Below, one piece after another: positions 50,349-58,976 of a DNA stretch of 64,000 nucleotides (position 1 is the first letter of the stretch; every line of letters begins with the position of its first letter). The DNA is from Arthrobacter sp. EpRS71 (lineage in GTDB: Bacteria > Actinomycetota > Actinomycetes > Actinomycetales > Micrococcaceae). The stretch covers positions 1,407,273-1,471,272 of the forward strand of contig NZ_LNUV01000006.1 of NCBI RefSeq assembly GCF_001512285.1, written 5' to 3'. Below the pieces are notes generated by a model. The model saw only the letters and a program-made list of their open reading frames with translations. It was not told the origin of the DNA and made no database searches. The translations under genes were made by a program, and so were the position numbers.

Positions 50349-51808
50349 TAGGCCCCGTCTTTGGCAACAACGGCTTTGGCAGTCCTGAACAAGATGACAA
50401 TGTCTTGGGCGAGTGACCAGTTCTCCACGTAGTAGAGGTCCAGCCGGATGGACTCTTCCAGCGAAAGGTCATTCCGGCCACTCACTTGCCACAAGCCCGT
50501 CATGCCCGGCTTGACCAGCAGTCGACGGACGGATGCGAAGTCATACATCTCCACTTCGCGTGCAACCTGGGGGCGGGGACCAACCAAGCTCATGGTGCCG
50601 TTGAGAACATTGAGGAGCTGGGGGAGTTCGTCGATTGAGTAACGGCGGATCCAGGCGCCCAAGCGGGTGACGCGCGGGTCGTCCTTCATTTTGAAGAAGA
50701 TGACGCTGTCCTGGCTTTGAGCCTGAAAGGCCTCCAGGAGCGTTTCGGCATCATTTCTCATGGAGCGGAACTTGATCATTTTGAAGGACTTGCCGCCCTT
50801 ACCAATCCGCTCCTGAAAGTAGAACGCCGAGCCAGGACTGTCCAGCTTGACCATGATGGCCACGATCGCCATGGGGATGGCCAGCATCGCCAGCAGAATC
50901 AGAGACAAGCCAATATCCAGGGCACGTTTCGCGAAGGCTTTTACGCCGCTGAGTTTGGGAGTGGTCACGTGAATCAGCGGCAGCCCCGCCACCGGCTGCA
51001 TGTGGATTCTGGGTCCGGAAACATCGGTGAGGGCGGGGGCTACGATCATTCCGACGTCGCGCGCTGCCAGCTCCCAGCCGAGCCTTCGAAGGAAGGCAGG
51101 GTCCAGCTGGGCGCCCCCACACACTGCCACGGTGTCGGCACCCGATTCGGCGATTGAGTCCAGAACCATATCAACGTCTGGCGTGGTGCCCAGGACGCGG
51201 AGATCCTCGCGGGGCGTCTTGCTCGAGTCGGTCAGCAGGGCTGCCACCGGCTTGTAGCCGGAAACGATGTGCTGTGTGAGGCGCCCGTAGAGATGGTCTA
51301 CGTTGTTGGAGGCGCCGATCAACAGCACCCGGTGAAGGTTTTCGCCCTGGAGGCGGCTCAGGTGGAGATACCTTCTCTGGAGAAGGCGGACTACCAGAAG
51401 GAGGACCACACCCAGCGGGAGTGCCACGGACACGTATCCGCGGGCTGTTTGCAATTGGAAAACGTATGAAACCACCGCCAGGCCACCAAACAGCCATAGT
51501 GATGAAACGGCTACGCGTTTGTACTCGTCGGTTCCGGTTCCCAGGACCTTCCGGTCCCTCGTGCCGCCGAACTCCAGAATGCCCGTCCAGGCAATGATCA
51601 AAACCACGGAGAGGGTTGTGTAGGACAACTCCGTGTCTCCACCGGCAACAGTGACGTCGTCAGTTCCGAACCTCAGCAGATGAGCTCCAGCTACGGCGAC
51701 AACCACGCAGGCCAGATCCAGGAACCGCATCTTGATGCTTTGGGCACGGAGCCACGCTGAATCGGTGCTCGTGACAGCAGTGGGGGCGGCTGATACAGCG
51801 GCGCTCAT
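50345..51808 (-). CDS. Exopolysaccharide polyprenyl glycosylphosphotransferase (WbaP/CpsE type)
   Basis: About 487 residues from MSAAVSAAP; an upstream in-frame start at 51871 is less likely, but neither has a strong ribosome site. Four to five N-terminal membrane helices, a Rossmann-like middle domain (RVLLIGASNNVDHLYGRL), one more helix, and the catalytic domain: FYFQERIGKGGKSFKMIKFRSM, RYSIDELPQLLNVLNGTMSLVGPRP and KPGMTGLWQVSGRND. It transfers a sugar-1-phosphate onto undecaprenyl phosphate and thus starts repeat-unit synthesis. The upstream region is rich in repeats and palindromes. Confidence 0.95.
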   Translation of the reverse strand: MSAAVSAAPTAVTSTDSAWLRAQSIKMRFLDLACVVVAVAGAHLLRFGTDDVTVAGGDTELSYTTLSVVLIIAWTGILEFGGTRDRKVLGTGTDEYKRVAVSSLWLFGGLAVVSYVFQLQTARGYVSVALPLGVVLLLVVRLLQRRYLHLSRLQGENLHRVLLIGASNNVDHLYGRLTQHIVSGYKPVAALLTDSSKTPREDLRVLGTTPDVDMVLDSIAESGADTVAVCGGAQLDPAFLRRLGWELAARDVGMIVAPALTDVSGPRIHMQPVAGLPLIHVTTPKLSGVKAFAKRALDIGLSLILLAMLAIPMAIVAIMVKLDSPGSAFYFQERIGKGGKSFKMIKFRSMRNDAETLLEAFQAQSQDSVIFFKMKDDPRVTRLGAWIRRYSIDELPQLLNVLNGTMSLVGPRPQVAREVEMYDFASVRRLLVKPGMTGLWQVSGRNDLSLEESIRLDLYYVENWSLAQDIVILFRTAKAVVAKDGAY

Positions 51809-51927
51809 GCTAACCCGAAATGCTCGTAGAAAAGGCGCTGTGCCCAGGTTCGCTGGGATGCCCCAGCACATAGATATGTGTACTCACGATTTCAGCCCCC
51901 ATAGCCCCCAATCGCCCAAAAGGGCGA

Positions 51928-51982
51928 ACGTAAATTACCGGCAGAAGTCAGCGCTGGGCACTTGACTTTACGTCGGTAATTT
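51928..51982. promoter_or_regulatory. Interleaved inverted repeats
   Basis: acgtaaa (51928-51934) pairs with tttacgt (51967-51973), and aaattaccg (51932-51940) pairs with cggtaattt (51974-51982). The two pairings share bases and cannot both form fully in one RNA. A third relative, aaattacgg, is at 52012. It may be a set of operators or an RNA switch. A TTGACT hexamer at 51962-51967 lies inside. Confidence 0.5.
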
Positions 51983-52071
51983 CCATGCTAAGTGCGATCG
52001 AGCTGCATCTCAAATTACGGGTGAATGCTCAGCGGGAAGGGAATCGGCACCCAATAATAAAGGAGCCTTCC

Positions 52072-52113
52072 ATGAATCATTTTGTGCAGAAAATGCTAAT
52101 TTCCGCGCAATGA
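52072..52113 (+). CDS. Possible 13-codon leader peptide
   Basis: ATG with the strong ribosome site AAAGGAG six bases upstream, encoding MNHFVQKMLISAQ and a TGA. The whole ORF overlaps the first copy of the 30-base direct repeat, and the terminator hairpin follows 78 bases later. No plus-strand gene lies directly downstream. The peptide may be a control element rather than a functional product. Confidence 0.35.
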   Translation: MNHFVQKMLISAQ

Positions 52114-52164
52114 AAGTATTCTTATTTACGCCAATTTGTGCAAATATTGAACCTTTCCGCGCAA
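52081..52164. repeat. Pair of 30-base direct repeats
   Basis: TTTGTGCA-N11-TTTCCGCGCAA occurs at 52081-52110 and again at 52135-52164, a 54-base period. The outer 8 and 11 bases are identical, and the 11 inner bases are mostly different, so only the ends are conserved at fixed spacing. Such an arrangement suits a protein binding two conserved blocks. Confidence 0.7.
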
Positions 52165-52191
52165 GTACGCGGGTCTCAGGTGAATCAGAAA

Positions 52192-52232
52192 GGCCCCCGG
52201 TGTCCTCGGCGTAAGCCGTGGCGTCGGGGGCC
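52192..52232 (-). terminator. Terminator of the LCP gene
   Basis: ggcccccg and cgggggcc pair around a 25-base loop that itself has a small hairpin (ggc-gtaa-gcc). On the minus strand the stem is followed by TTTCTGATTC. It starts 40 bases after the LCP stop. Confidence 0.7.
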
Positions 52233-52272
52233 CTCTGTGCTTCTACCTGTTCACCAGGCAGAACTGATTTTC

Positions 52273-53349
52273 CTAGTTGCCCTTTTCCAACGCGTGGGCG
52301 GTGACGTACGCGCCCAACTGGTCTTTGGACAGTGCAGCGGCGATGTCATTGATTGCGGTGGGGTCCTTGACCACAATGGACTGCCCATCCGCGGAGGTCC
52401 CTGTGCCCAGGGTAGGCAGGGTGAACATCACGGTATCGTTGGCTCGGAGGTCCTTCATTCCCACGGCCAAGCTGCCGATTGCGCCAGCGTCAAAACCCTT
52501 GTCCACGCTGATGAAGGGGGAGACCGCGGAAACCATGTTGCTCACGGTGACCGGGTTTGTCAGGGTTTCCTTGGCGATCGTCTTGCTGATGATCGATTTC
52601 AGGTAGGCCTGTTGGTTGCGTACACGCTGGTAGTCACCATCGCTGAACGATTTGCGTTCGCGCACAAACGCCAACGCTTCATCGCCATTGAAGGTTTGTT
52701 TTCCTGCAGCGTAGTAGTGACCCTTCATGGGCCCGGAGTTGGGGGCAAACGGGATCTTCACGTCAACCTCCACGCCACCCAGGGCGTCGGTCAGGCCCTT
52801 GAAGCCCTCGAAGTCAACCATGGCCACATGGTCAATTCGCTGCTGAAACAACGACTCCACGGTCTGCACCATCAACGGAACACCGCCATAGGCCAGGGCC
52901 GCGTTGATCTTCGATTCACCCCTGCCCGGGATATCCACCCAGAGGTCGCGCATGAGGGACACCGCGTAAACGTTCTTACGGTCGGCCGGTATGTGAACCA
53001 GCATCAGGGTGTCTGCCCGCTGGTCAGTCGAGGCCTGGTTGTCGATGTCCAGCTCAGCGGTTCCTCGGGTGTCGCTGCCCATCACCAGGATGTTCATAGG
53101 GGCGGTGCCGTTGACCGGCTCGCTCTTCTGGGGACGCGTGGACTCTTCCGGGAAAGCGGCATCGATCTTAGTGGTGCCGGAGTTGAACGTCTGGGCCAGG
53201 TTGAAGATGTAGGCGCCTCCGATGATGCCCGCAATCAGCACTACAGCGGCAAAGCCAAGAAGTACGTTCCTTGTGGTTTTTTTTCCGCTTTTTTGACGTC
53301 GGGGACGGGACTCTGCAGAGGGAGTTTCGGTATCTGTCGGGAGCGTCAT
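52273..53349 (-). CDS. LytR-CpsA-Psr (LCP) family glycopolymer ligase
   Basis: 358 residues from MTLPTDTETPS, with AAGGAACAC upstream. Basic N-terminus (RQKSGKKTTRN), one membrane anchor and a full LCP domain: MNILVMGSDTRG, RADTLMLVHIPADRK, SLMRDLWVDIPGRG, INAALAYGGVPL, FEGFKGLTDALGGVEVDVK and LAFVRERK...DYQRVRNQQ. It is nearly the same as the LCP protein at 7288-8340, clearly a recent paralogue. Lying in the exopolysaccharide locus, it probably attaches the finished polymer to peptidoglycan. It follows the DUF4434-like gene after 37 bases. Confidence 0.93.
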   Translation of the reverse strand: MTLPTDTETPSAESRPRRQKSGKKTTRNVLLGFAAVVLIAGIIGGAYIFNLAQTFNSGTTKIDAAFPEESTRPQKSEPVNGTAPMNILVMGSDTRGTAELDIDNQASTDQRADTLMLVHIPADRKNVYAVSLMRDLWVDIPGRGESKINAALAYGGVPLMVQTVESLFQQRIDHVAMVDFEGFKGLTDALGGVEVDVKIPFAPNSGPMKGHYYAAGKQTFNGDEALAFVRERKSFSDGDYQRVRNQQAYLKSIISKTIAKETLTNPVTVSNMVSAVSPFISVDKGFDAGAIGSLAVGMKDLRANDTVMFTLPTLGTGTSADGQSIVVKDPTAINDIAAALSKDQLGAYVTAHALEKGN

Positions 53350-53386
53350 GTGTTCCTTGGTGTCGGCGTCAGCAGTGACTATTCTA

Positions 53387-55084
53387 TCAAGGCGCAATTA
53401 GCCCTTCGGCGAACTCTTGTTTTAGGCTGGCTCCCCATTGATTCGTGACGTCCACTTTAAGGTGGGTTCCGGCGTCGAAATTTGCTTCCTTCAGATCCAC
53501 TTCCAAGGACTCCAACGGGGAATTGGCGCCGGGATCTTTACCGTCATTGCGTGCAGCGCCCGGCGACTGGGTGGTCCACTCACGGGGGCGTCCATCCTTG
53601 GAGGTCCATTTCAGCGTTGTTTGGCCGCCGGCAATGTTGAATCCGGTTACTGTCAGGCGGTCAGAGGAGCGGTCGACGGCGGCACTGGTCACCACCGGGG
53701 TCTTGAATCCGGAGGCCATTTGCTCCATGAGGGGTGTTCCCGTGCCTTTGCAGGTGAAGTAGGGATCCCACATGAATGAAATGACCTTGGAGGCGGGTTC
53801 CATCTGCTGCAGCTGACGCTCGATGCGTTCCAAGGTGGTTTGGCCACGAAGGCTGTTGCTGCAGAAGTTTTTGTCCGTTGCCGGCGCCATACCCTCCAGG
53901 TTGGCCCAGAGCACCGCGTTGGTTCCCTTGATCCCGGCTGCTGCTGCGCGGAAATAGTCCTGATTGGGCGCGGCATACTTCTCCTGCCAAGACCCGTTCC
54001 CTACGATCGTGGCCGCGTAGGGGTCCACGGGAGTCTTGGCTTCACTGTCCACATAGGCGGCGCCCTTTCCGGTGCCCATGCCGTCCTGGATGGCGATGTT
54101 CAACTTCAGGCCCGTGGACGTTTCCGCGATGTTGCGGATTGCCACCCTGGCATCGGCCGGGGTAACGAACGAGGTGCTCTTCCGCGACTCGATGTACGGG
54201 CTGATGACCGCTGATCGCGAGGGGAGGAGCTTGTGAATGGACTGGTTCTGCAACGTATAGAGGGACAGGATCGGATCGAAGATGGGGCTCGAACTGAGCG
54301 GCATCTCCACGTGGTGGTAGAAACCGGCCAACCCGGGCACATCATTCTTTTCGGCCTGAAACCGCAGGAAACGCTCCGTGAAAAGACTCAAGGTCTGCGT
54401 GTAGGAGAGGTCCGGCAGGTACTCCAGGTCCGTGCGCTTCACCGGTGCCGGAAGCCCGGCATAGAACTCCATCTTCAACTCCGTGGCTGCTGCGGCCAAG
54501 GTTTGCGTCGGGTCGGAGTCCGTTGATTTGGTTCCACCGGTCACCACGACGTCGTAAGTGCCGCTGGGGGAGTTGCAGCCTTGACTGTCTGTGGGAAACA
54601 CCAACACCGCAAAGGTCTTGCCATTGGAAGTAAGGCTGCGGTCCCGGGGGCACCCGAGGGCCGAGCCGCTCCATTGTGCACCGTCTGAATAGGTGAAGTA
54701 GCGGTTTACCTTCAAGGAACCGGTCACCACGTCGGCGCAGTTATTTCCGTCAATGAGGCAGTCTTGGGGCAAGCTCGACCTTGAGGCCGGCCGCAGCAGT
54801 GTTCCGAAGGTGATCAGGGTATCGCCGCCCAATCTTCGGATGTCAGCCAACTTCTCCCGGTTGGCGGTAGCCGAAGTACTGGCGTAAATGAAGTATCCGG
54901 AGAGCGGGTACTGGGGGAGTGCAGCGGGCGCAACAGGGGGCGGGGCCTGCTGGGACGAAGGCAGCAATGACACGCCTGTCGCGGCGAGGATAGCGGCTGC
55001 TACAAGGGCGCCGATCCAGAGAACCAGGGGGCGACGGCGGGAGCGGGACGAGCCTGACGTTCGGGAGAGCCTCGCGGGTGACAT
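53387..55084 (-). CDS. Membrane-anchored DUF4434-like (glycosidase-like) protein
   Basis: 565 residues from MSPARLSRTSG with AGAGGAAGAC upstream. A basic cytoplasmic end (SRSRRRPL) and one membrane helix (VLWIGALVAAAILAATGVSLL) anchor a large extracellular part. YFIYASTSATANREKLADIRRLGGDTLITFG and, later, AGFYHHVEMPLSSSP, SAVISPYIESRKS and VLWANLEGMAP suggest a TIM-barrel like that of DUF4434 and GH39-like proteins; residues about 100-180 form an insert with four Cys. The last 100 residues look like an Ig-like domain (SSDRLTVTGFNIAGGQTTLKW). A role in trimming exopolysaccharide is plausible but the family call is only moderate. Confidence 0.65.
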   Translation of the reverse strand: MSPARLSRTSGSSRSRRRPLVLWIGALVAAAILAATGVSLLPSSQQAPPPVAPAALPQYPLSGYFIYASTSATANREKLADIRRLGGDTLITFGTLLRPASRSSLPQDCLIDGNNCADVVTGSLKVNRYFTYSDGAQWSGSALGCPRDRSLTSNGKTFAVLVFPTDSQGCNSPSGTYDVVVTGGTKSTDSDPTQTLAAAATELKMEFYAGLPAPVKRTDLEYLPDLSYTQTLSLFTERFLRFQAEKNDVPGLAGFYHHVEMPLSSSPIFDPILSLYTLQNQSIHKLLPSRSAVISPYIESRKSTSFVTPADARVAIRNIAETSTGLKLNIAIQDGMGTGKGAAYVDSEAKTPVDPYAATIVGNGSWQEKYAAPNQDYFRAAAAGIKGTNAVLWANLEGMAPATDKNFCSNSLRGQTTLERIERQLQQMEPASKVISFMWDPYFTCKGTGTPLMEQMASGFKTPVVTSAAVDRSSDRLTVTGFNIAGGQTTLKWTSKDGRPREWTTQSPGAARNDGKDPGANSPLESLEVDLKEANFDAGTHLKVDVTNQWGASLKQEFAEGLIAP

Positions 55085-55288
55085 GTCTTCCTCTGGATCG
55101 GGCAACGGAACCGACTCTACCAAGCCCGGCAAGTTGGCAGCGTCGAGGTTCTTCCCAGCCTGGTTTGATACGTGCGATAAACTAACCCAGGTTGTCCTCT
55201 GAGAGTGGGCTGCCCTGCTCCGCCACGTCTCAGGCGGCTGCGCTTTACAGGACGCTCAGGTTCTGCAATCTACACAACGGGGGGAAAG

Positions 55289-55948
55289 TTGGGCACCGTC
55301 ATCAAACGTGTTCAAACCGTGCTGGTGGTTTTGACGTTCGCTGTACTCGGATTCGTTGGAACTCAACCCGCTTTTGCCACCCAGACCGAGCCTGGTCCCG
55401 GCATGGAATCGCCCCAGCCTGGTGAAACCCAGACGCCGATCATCCCAGTTGGGCCTCCGGTTGTTGTGGTACCCACCCAATCTCCGGTGCCCACGGAAGC
55501 GCCAGCGCAACCCGAGACGCCGCCCTCCACGGAACAGCCCGTAGCGCCTGCACCCGCCCCGCCCGTGGTTCAGGAGCCAGTGGCGCCGCCTGCTGTAGTG
55601 CCTGAGTTGCCTGCAGCTCCTGCGCCCGAAGCGCCGGTGGAAACAATTCCCCTCCAGCCGGAAGCCGATGTCTATGTCCCGGAAGCCGAGGTGCCTGCAG
55701 AGGCTGAGGCCAGCGCAGCGGCCGTGCCCACGCCGGAATCGACGCCAACGCCCATTCCAAGCAAAGCTGCAGCTCCGGTTGCCAGTGCAGACATTGCCGG
55801 CCCATTGAAGACAGCCATTGCGCCGGTGGCCGAAAACAGTCCGCTGGTCCAAGGCATCACCGTGCTGGTTCTGGTCCTGTTGGGTGTGGCGTACTTCCGG
55901 GTCCTGCGTCCAAAGGGAGCCGCCAAGCCGCGGCTCAGCGGCAAGTAG
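55289..55948 (+). CDS. Pro/Ala-rich cell-surface protein with C-terminal anchor
   Basis: 219 residues from a TTG closely preceded by GGGGGGAAAG; this choice starts a clean signal peptide (MGTVIKRVQTVLVVLTFAVL...QPAFA). The mature part is a long Pro/Ala/Val/Glu-rich stalk (PVPTEAPAQPETPPSTEQP and similar) of about 150 residues. A C-terminal membrane helix (ITVLVLVLLGVAYFRVL) with a basic tail ends it. There is no LPXTG motif. It resembles the stalk of the lipoprotein at 24962-25945 in composition. Probably a spacer or wall-spanning protein near the glycan machinery. Confidence 0.72.
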   Translation: MGTVIKRVQTVLVVLTFAVLGFVGTQPAFATQTEPGPGMESPQPGETQTPIIPVGPPVVVVPTQSPVPTEAPAQPETPPSTEQPVAPAPAPPVVQEPVAPPAVVPELPAAPAPEAPVETIPLQPEADVYVPEAEVPAEAEASAAAVPTPESTPTPIPSKAAAPVASADIAGPLKTAIAPVAENSPLVQGITVLVLVLLGVAYFRVLRPKGAAKPRLSGK

Positions 55949-55951
55949 CCC

Positions 55952-57241
55952 ATGAATCACCCGCTTCTTAGGGGTAAGACTGCCAAAAATCCTGCATCGC
56001 CAAGGCGTCTCATGCTCCTGACCCACTCCTATTGGCCGGAGCACAGTCCTCCACAACGGCGGTGGTCCTCGTTGACCCGCGAATTCCAGAAGGCCGGATG
56101 GGATGTGGACGTGGTTGCCCCCGTGGCCCATTATCCGAATGGCAGGAGGGACCTTCCGCGGCACCAGGCAGGGTATGCGTTCAAGAGCCAGACTGGTCCG
56201 CACGGCGAAAAGATCAGGCGGGTGCCCTACCTACGGCATTTGGGAAAGTCTCCTGTAGCCCGCTTGGTGGACCAGTTGTACTCTGCGGTGCTCTCGGTTC
56301 CGGCCGGGCTGATGGTGCAGAGGCCGGATGCGATCGTGGCCACCGCGCCCAGCCTTCCCACACTTGCAGCGGGGTATGTACTGTCCAAGTTCCGCCGGGT
56401 TCCGTTTGTTGTAGAGATGCGAGATGCTTGGCCGGATTTGGCCAGAGATGCGCGGCTGGTGCGCGGAAGCGTCAAGAGCCTGGTGGAACGCGCGGTTGAG
56501 TTCTTGCAGCTTCGCGCTGACATGGTTGTGACCGTCACTGAAGGTTTTGCGGAGATCCTAAGGGCTCGCGGCCTGAAGAATGTCATGACAGTCAGCAACG
56601 GTCTGGACCTGAAAGCCGTCCCTTTTTTGGAGCCGCCCACACTGCAGCGGGACGTCTTCCATGCCCTCTATTTGGGCAACCACGGCAAGAGCCAACGACT
56701 GGACGTCCTGATCAGAGCCGCTGCACTGCTCGGCGACGGATTTCACCTGACGCTGGTGGGACACGGAACCAGCCGCCCGCAGCTGGTCAAGCTCGCCAGG
56801 GACCTTGATGCACCCGTCAGCTTCTATCCTTCACTGCAAGGACAGGCAGTGCTCAACAAGTACCGCGAGGCCGATACTTGCGTTGTGTCGCTTCGCGATG
56901 ACTGGAAGTCTTTTGAGGCGACAGTCCCATCCAAAACCTACGAGGTGCTCGCCATCGGACGGCACGTGACGGCGATAGTCCGCGGCGAGGCTGAACGCAT
57001 CATTAAGGAGGCCAAGGGCGGAGACGTGGTTGCCGCCACCCCGGAGGCGGTGGCCCAGCTGTGGCGTGACTTGGCAGGGAACCGCGAGCGTTTGGCCGCC
57101 GGGCGGAGTGGCCGTGAGTGGGTCAAAAACCATGCCGATTATGCACAGTTGGGATGGCGGTATGTCGCTGGTATTTCGCGCTTGGTCGGCGGGGACTCAT
57201 CAGATAGTGCGGAGGGGCCCCGTGTTGATACCCAGCGCTAG
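55952..57241 (+). CDS. Glycosyltransferase family 4 protein (WbuB-like)
   Basis: 429 residues, starting 3 bases after the Pro-rich gene. N-domain: LLTHSYWPEHSPPQRRWSSL and VDVVAPVAHYPNGR; then PDAIVATAPSLPTLAAGYVLS and VVEMRDAWPDLA. C-domain: VMTVSNGLDLKAV, ALYLGNHGKSQRLDVLI, LVGHGTSRPQLV and VPSKTYEVLAIGRHVTA. The WbuB group adds an N-acetyl-amino sugar such as FucNAc in O-antigens; the donor here is unknown. It overlaps the next gene by 20 bases. Confidence 0.92.
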   Translation: MNHPLLRGKTAKNPASPRRLMLLTHSYWPEHSPPQRRWSSLTREFQKAGWDVDVVAPVAHYPNGRRDLPRHQAGYAFKSQTGPHGEKIRRVPYLRHLGKSPVARLVDQLYSAVLSVPAGLMVQRPDAIVATAPSLPTLAAGYVLSKFRRVPFVVEMRDAWPDLARDARLVRGSVKSLVERAVEFLQLRADMVVTVTEGFAEILRARGLKNVMTVSNGLDLKAVPFLEPPTLQRDVFHALYLGNHGKSQRLDVLIRAAALLGDGFHLTLVGHGTSRPQLVKLARDLDAPVSFYPSLQGQAVLNKYREADTCVVSLRDDWKSFEATVPSKTYEVLAIGRHVTAIVRGEAERIIKEAKGGDVVAATPEAVAQLWRDLAGNRERLAAGRSGREWVKNHADYAQLGWRYVAGISRLVGGDSSDSAEGPRVDTQR

Positions 57242-58976
57242 AAACCTAAACTTGGCGGCAAATACGGTCGCAGACCATCTGACGGAAGCCCCGTTCGTCT
57301 TGGCTCTCCAAGTCCTCAGACGGCTGCCATCGTCAATCGTCCGGCCTTTGGCACGATCCCTTGCCGCGGTGGCTCCAAAATCAGCGCATCCCGTTTTTAT
57401 GCTGGCGAGCCATGCTGCTGGCGATGAGTCCGGCCTTCTGGCGCGTTTTGAAAAACTGCTGACAAACCCCGTTGCTCCTGTTCGGTCCATCCGGGCAGCT
57501 GAAGTTGCGCTCGCTGCCGGGCAGCCCGCTTGGGCTGACAAGTTTCTGGATCGTGTGGCCAGCGACAAGAAGGCGCTCGGGACGATTGCCCGGCGCAAGT
57601 GGTTCTCCGGAGATATGAGCGGGGCCGTGGATGTTCTGGAGGGACCGGACGGCCACGTCCGCAAGCAGCGGGAGCGCCTGAGATCGGAACTGCAAATTTT
57701 CCGGGGTTGGCGCCCGGAACTGAACGAGAACAAAGCAGAGGTACGGCAAGCCCGGGTCTTGCACCTTCTGACCAATTCCGTCCCCCACACCGGGAGCGGG
57801 TACGCCAGGAGATCGCACTCAATCTTGTCTGCCCAAAAGGCAGCGGGTTGGGACCCTCTCGCCGTTACTCGCTTAGGTTACCCAGTCCAGATTGGGGTTC
57901 TCAGCGCTAAGGACGAAGACGTTGTGGACGGCATTCCTTACCGTCGGCTTCTGCCAAAAAGCATGGCGAAGTCCATGGGTGGACGTCTGCAACAGCAGGC
58001 GGAGGCACTCTTGGATGTCTCCCAGCAGTTTCGGCCCAGTGTGATTCACACGACGACACACTTTGTTAATGGCGTGGTGGCACATGAGGTTGCTCACGCC
58101 CTTGGTGTCCCTTGGGTTTACGAGGTCCGTGGACAGCTCGCCGACACATGGGCTTCCACTCGCGGGGAGGACGCACGGAACAGCGAACGCTACCGCCTCT
58201 TCAAGGAACGGGAAGCGGAGGTCATGTGCAGTGCTGACCTGGTGGTTACGCTCGGTGAATCGATGAAGCAGAGCATCCTGGCCGCGGGGGTGCCGGAGGA
58301 CCGGATACTTATTAGCCCTAACGCAGTGGGTGGAAGCTATCTTGACGAGCCCATCCAACATCACGATGCCCGGCGGGCTCTGGGGCTCGACGTGAACGCA
58401 CTGTACATCGGCACAGTGAGTAGTTTGGTTGATTACGAGGGCCTTGACGACCTCGTCACATCATTTGCCCTGCTTGCCCCGCGACTGTCAAAGTTAAGGT
58501 TGGTTGTGGTGGGCGACGGCACTGCCGCGCCGGCGCTTCGGCACCAGGCGAAGCTGCTGTGCGTCAGCGATAAAGTGATCTTCACTGGGCGCGTATCAGC
58601 CGAGAAAGCCCGTCTCTACCATCAAGCTTTGGATGTCTTTGTAGTGCCGCGTAAGGATCTCTCCGTGACCCAGCAGGTCACTCCGCTGAAACCAGTCGAA
58701 GCACTGGCCTGCGCGCGGCCTGTTGTAGCCAGCAGATTGGATGCCTTGAGCGAGATAGTGCACGACGGTATCAACGGCCGGCTGGCTTCGCCCGGAGACC
58801 CTGAGGACTTGGCTAACGTGTTGCACGAATTGCTGGAGGACGAAGGCATGCGCCTGCGACTCGGTGCAGCCGGAAGACAAGGAGTACTGGCAACCAGGAC
58901 ATGGGAAGCCAACGCACTCGCGTACGGACGGGCTTATGAGACTTTGATTTCCAACAATGTAAGGAAGGCCAGCTGA
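57222..58976 (+). CDS. Glycosyltransferase with N-terminal helical region and GT4 domain
   Basis: 584 residues from a GTG preceded by GGAGGG, inside the end of the previous gene. Residues 1-175 are helical and contain TPR-like pieces (RAAEVALAAGQPAWADKFLD, RRKWFSGDMSGAVDVLEG) with no catalytic motif. From residue 178 a GT4 fold follows: ARVLHLLTNSVPHTGSGYARRS, VPWVYEVRGQLADTWAS, ILISPNAVGGSYL, LYIGTVSSLVDYEGLDDLV, LDVFVVPRKDL and TPLKPVEALACARPVVAS. The extra N-terminal region may bind a partner of the complex. Its stop overlaps the next ATG by one base. Confidence 0.88.
   Translation: MLIPSARNLNLAANTVADHLTEAPFVLALQVLRRLPSSIVRPLARSLAAVAPKSAHPVFMLASHAAGDESGLLARFEKLLTNPVAPVRSIRAAEVALAAGQPAWADKFLDRVASDKKALGTIARRKWFSGDMSGAVDVLEGPDGHVRKQRERLRSELQIFRGWRPELNENKAEVRQARVLHLLTNSVPHTGSGYARRSHSILSAQKAAGWDPLAVTRLGYPVQIGVLSAKDEDVVDGIPYRRLLPKSMAKSMGGRLQQQAEALLDVSQQFRPSVIHTTTHFVNGVVAHEVAHALGVPWVYEVRGQLADTWASTRGEDARNSERYRLFKEREAEVMCSADLVVTLGESMKQSILAAGVPEDRILISPNAVGGSYLDEPIQHHDARRALGLDVNALYIGTVSSLVDYEGLDDLVTSFALLAPRLSKLRLVVVGDGTAAPALRHQAKLLCVSDKVIFTGRVSAEKARLYHQALDVFVVPRKDLSVTQQVTPLKPVEALACARPVVASRLDALSEIVHDGINGRLASPGDPEDLANVLHELLEDEGMRLRLGAAGRQGVLATRTWEANALAYGRAYETLISNNVRKAS

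Larger units (their letters stand above)
51809..52272. other. Repeat-rich control region between the initiating transferase and the LCP gene
   Basis: 464 bases without a long gene. From left to right: 14-base palindrome cacata-ga-tatgtg (51867-51880), two GGGGGCT copies on the minus strand (51895-51909), a tcgccc-aaaa-gggcga hairpin (51912-51927), interleaved inverted repeats (51928-51982), a 13-codon ORF, a 30-base direct repeat and a terminator. It must hold the promoter of the glycosylphosphotransferase gene. AT content is higher than in the flanking genes. Confidence 0.7.

Noticed and set aside
52138..53448. 436-codon open frame on the plus strand
   Set aside because: Antisense to the LCP gene; rich in His, Gly and Val with no fold-like pattern.
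55256..56203. 315-codon open frame on the minus strand
   Set aside because: Shadow of the Pro-rich gene; its Arg/Gly/His-rich repeats are the reverse reading of Pro/Ala codons.
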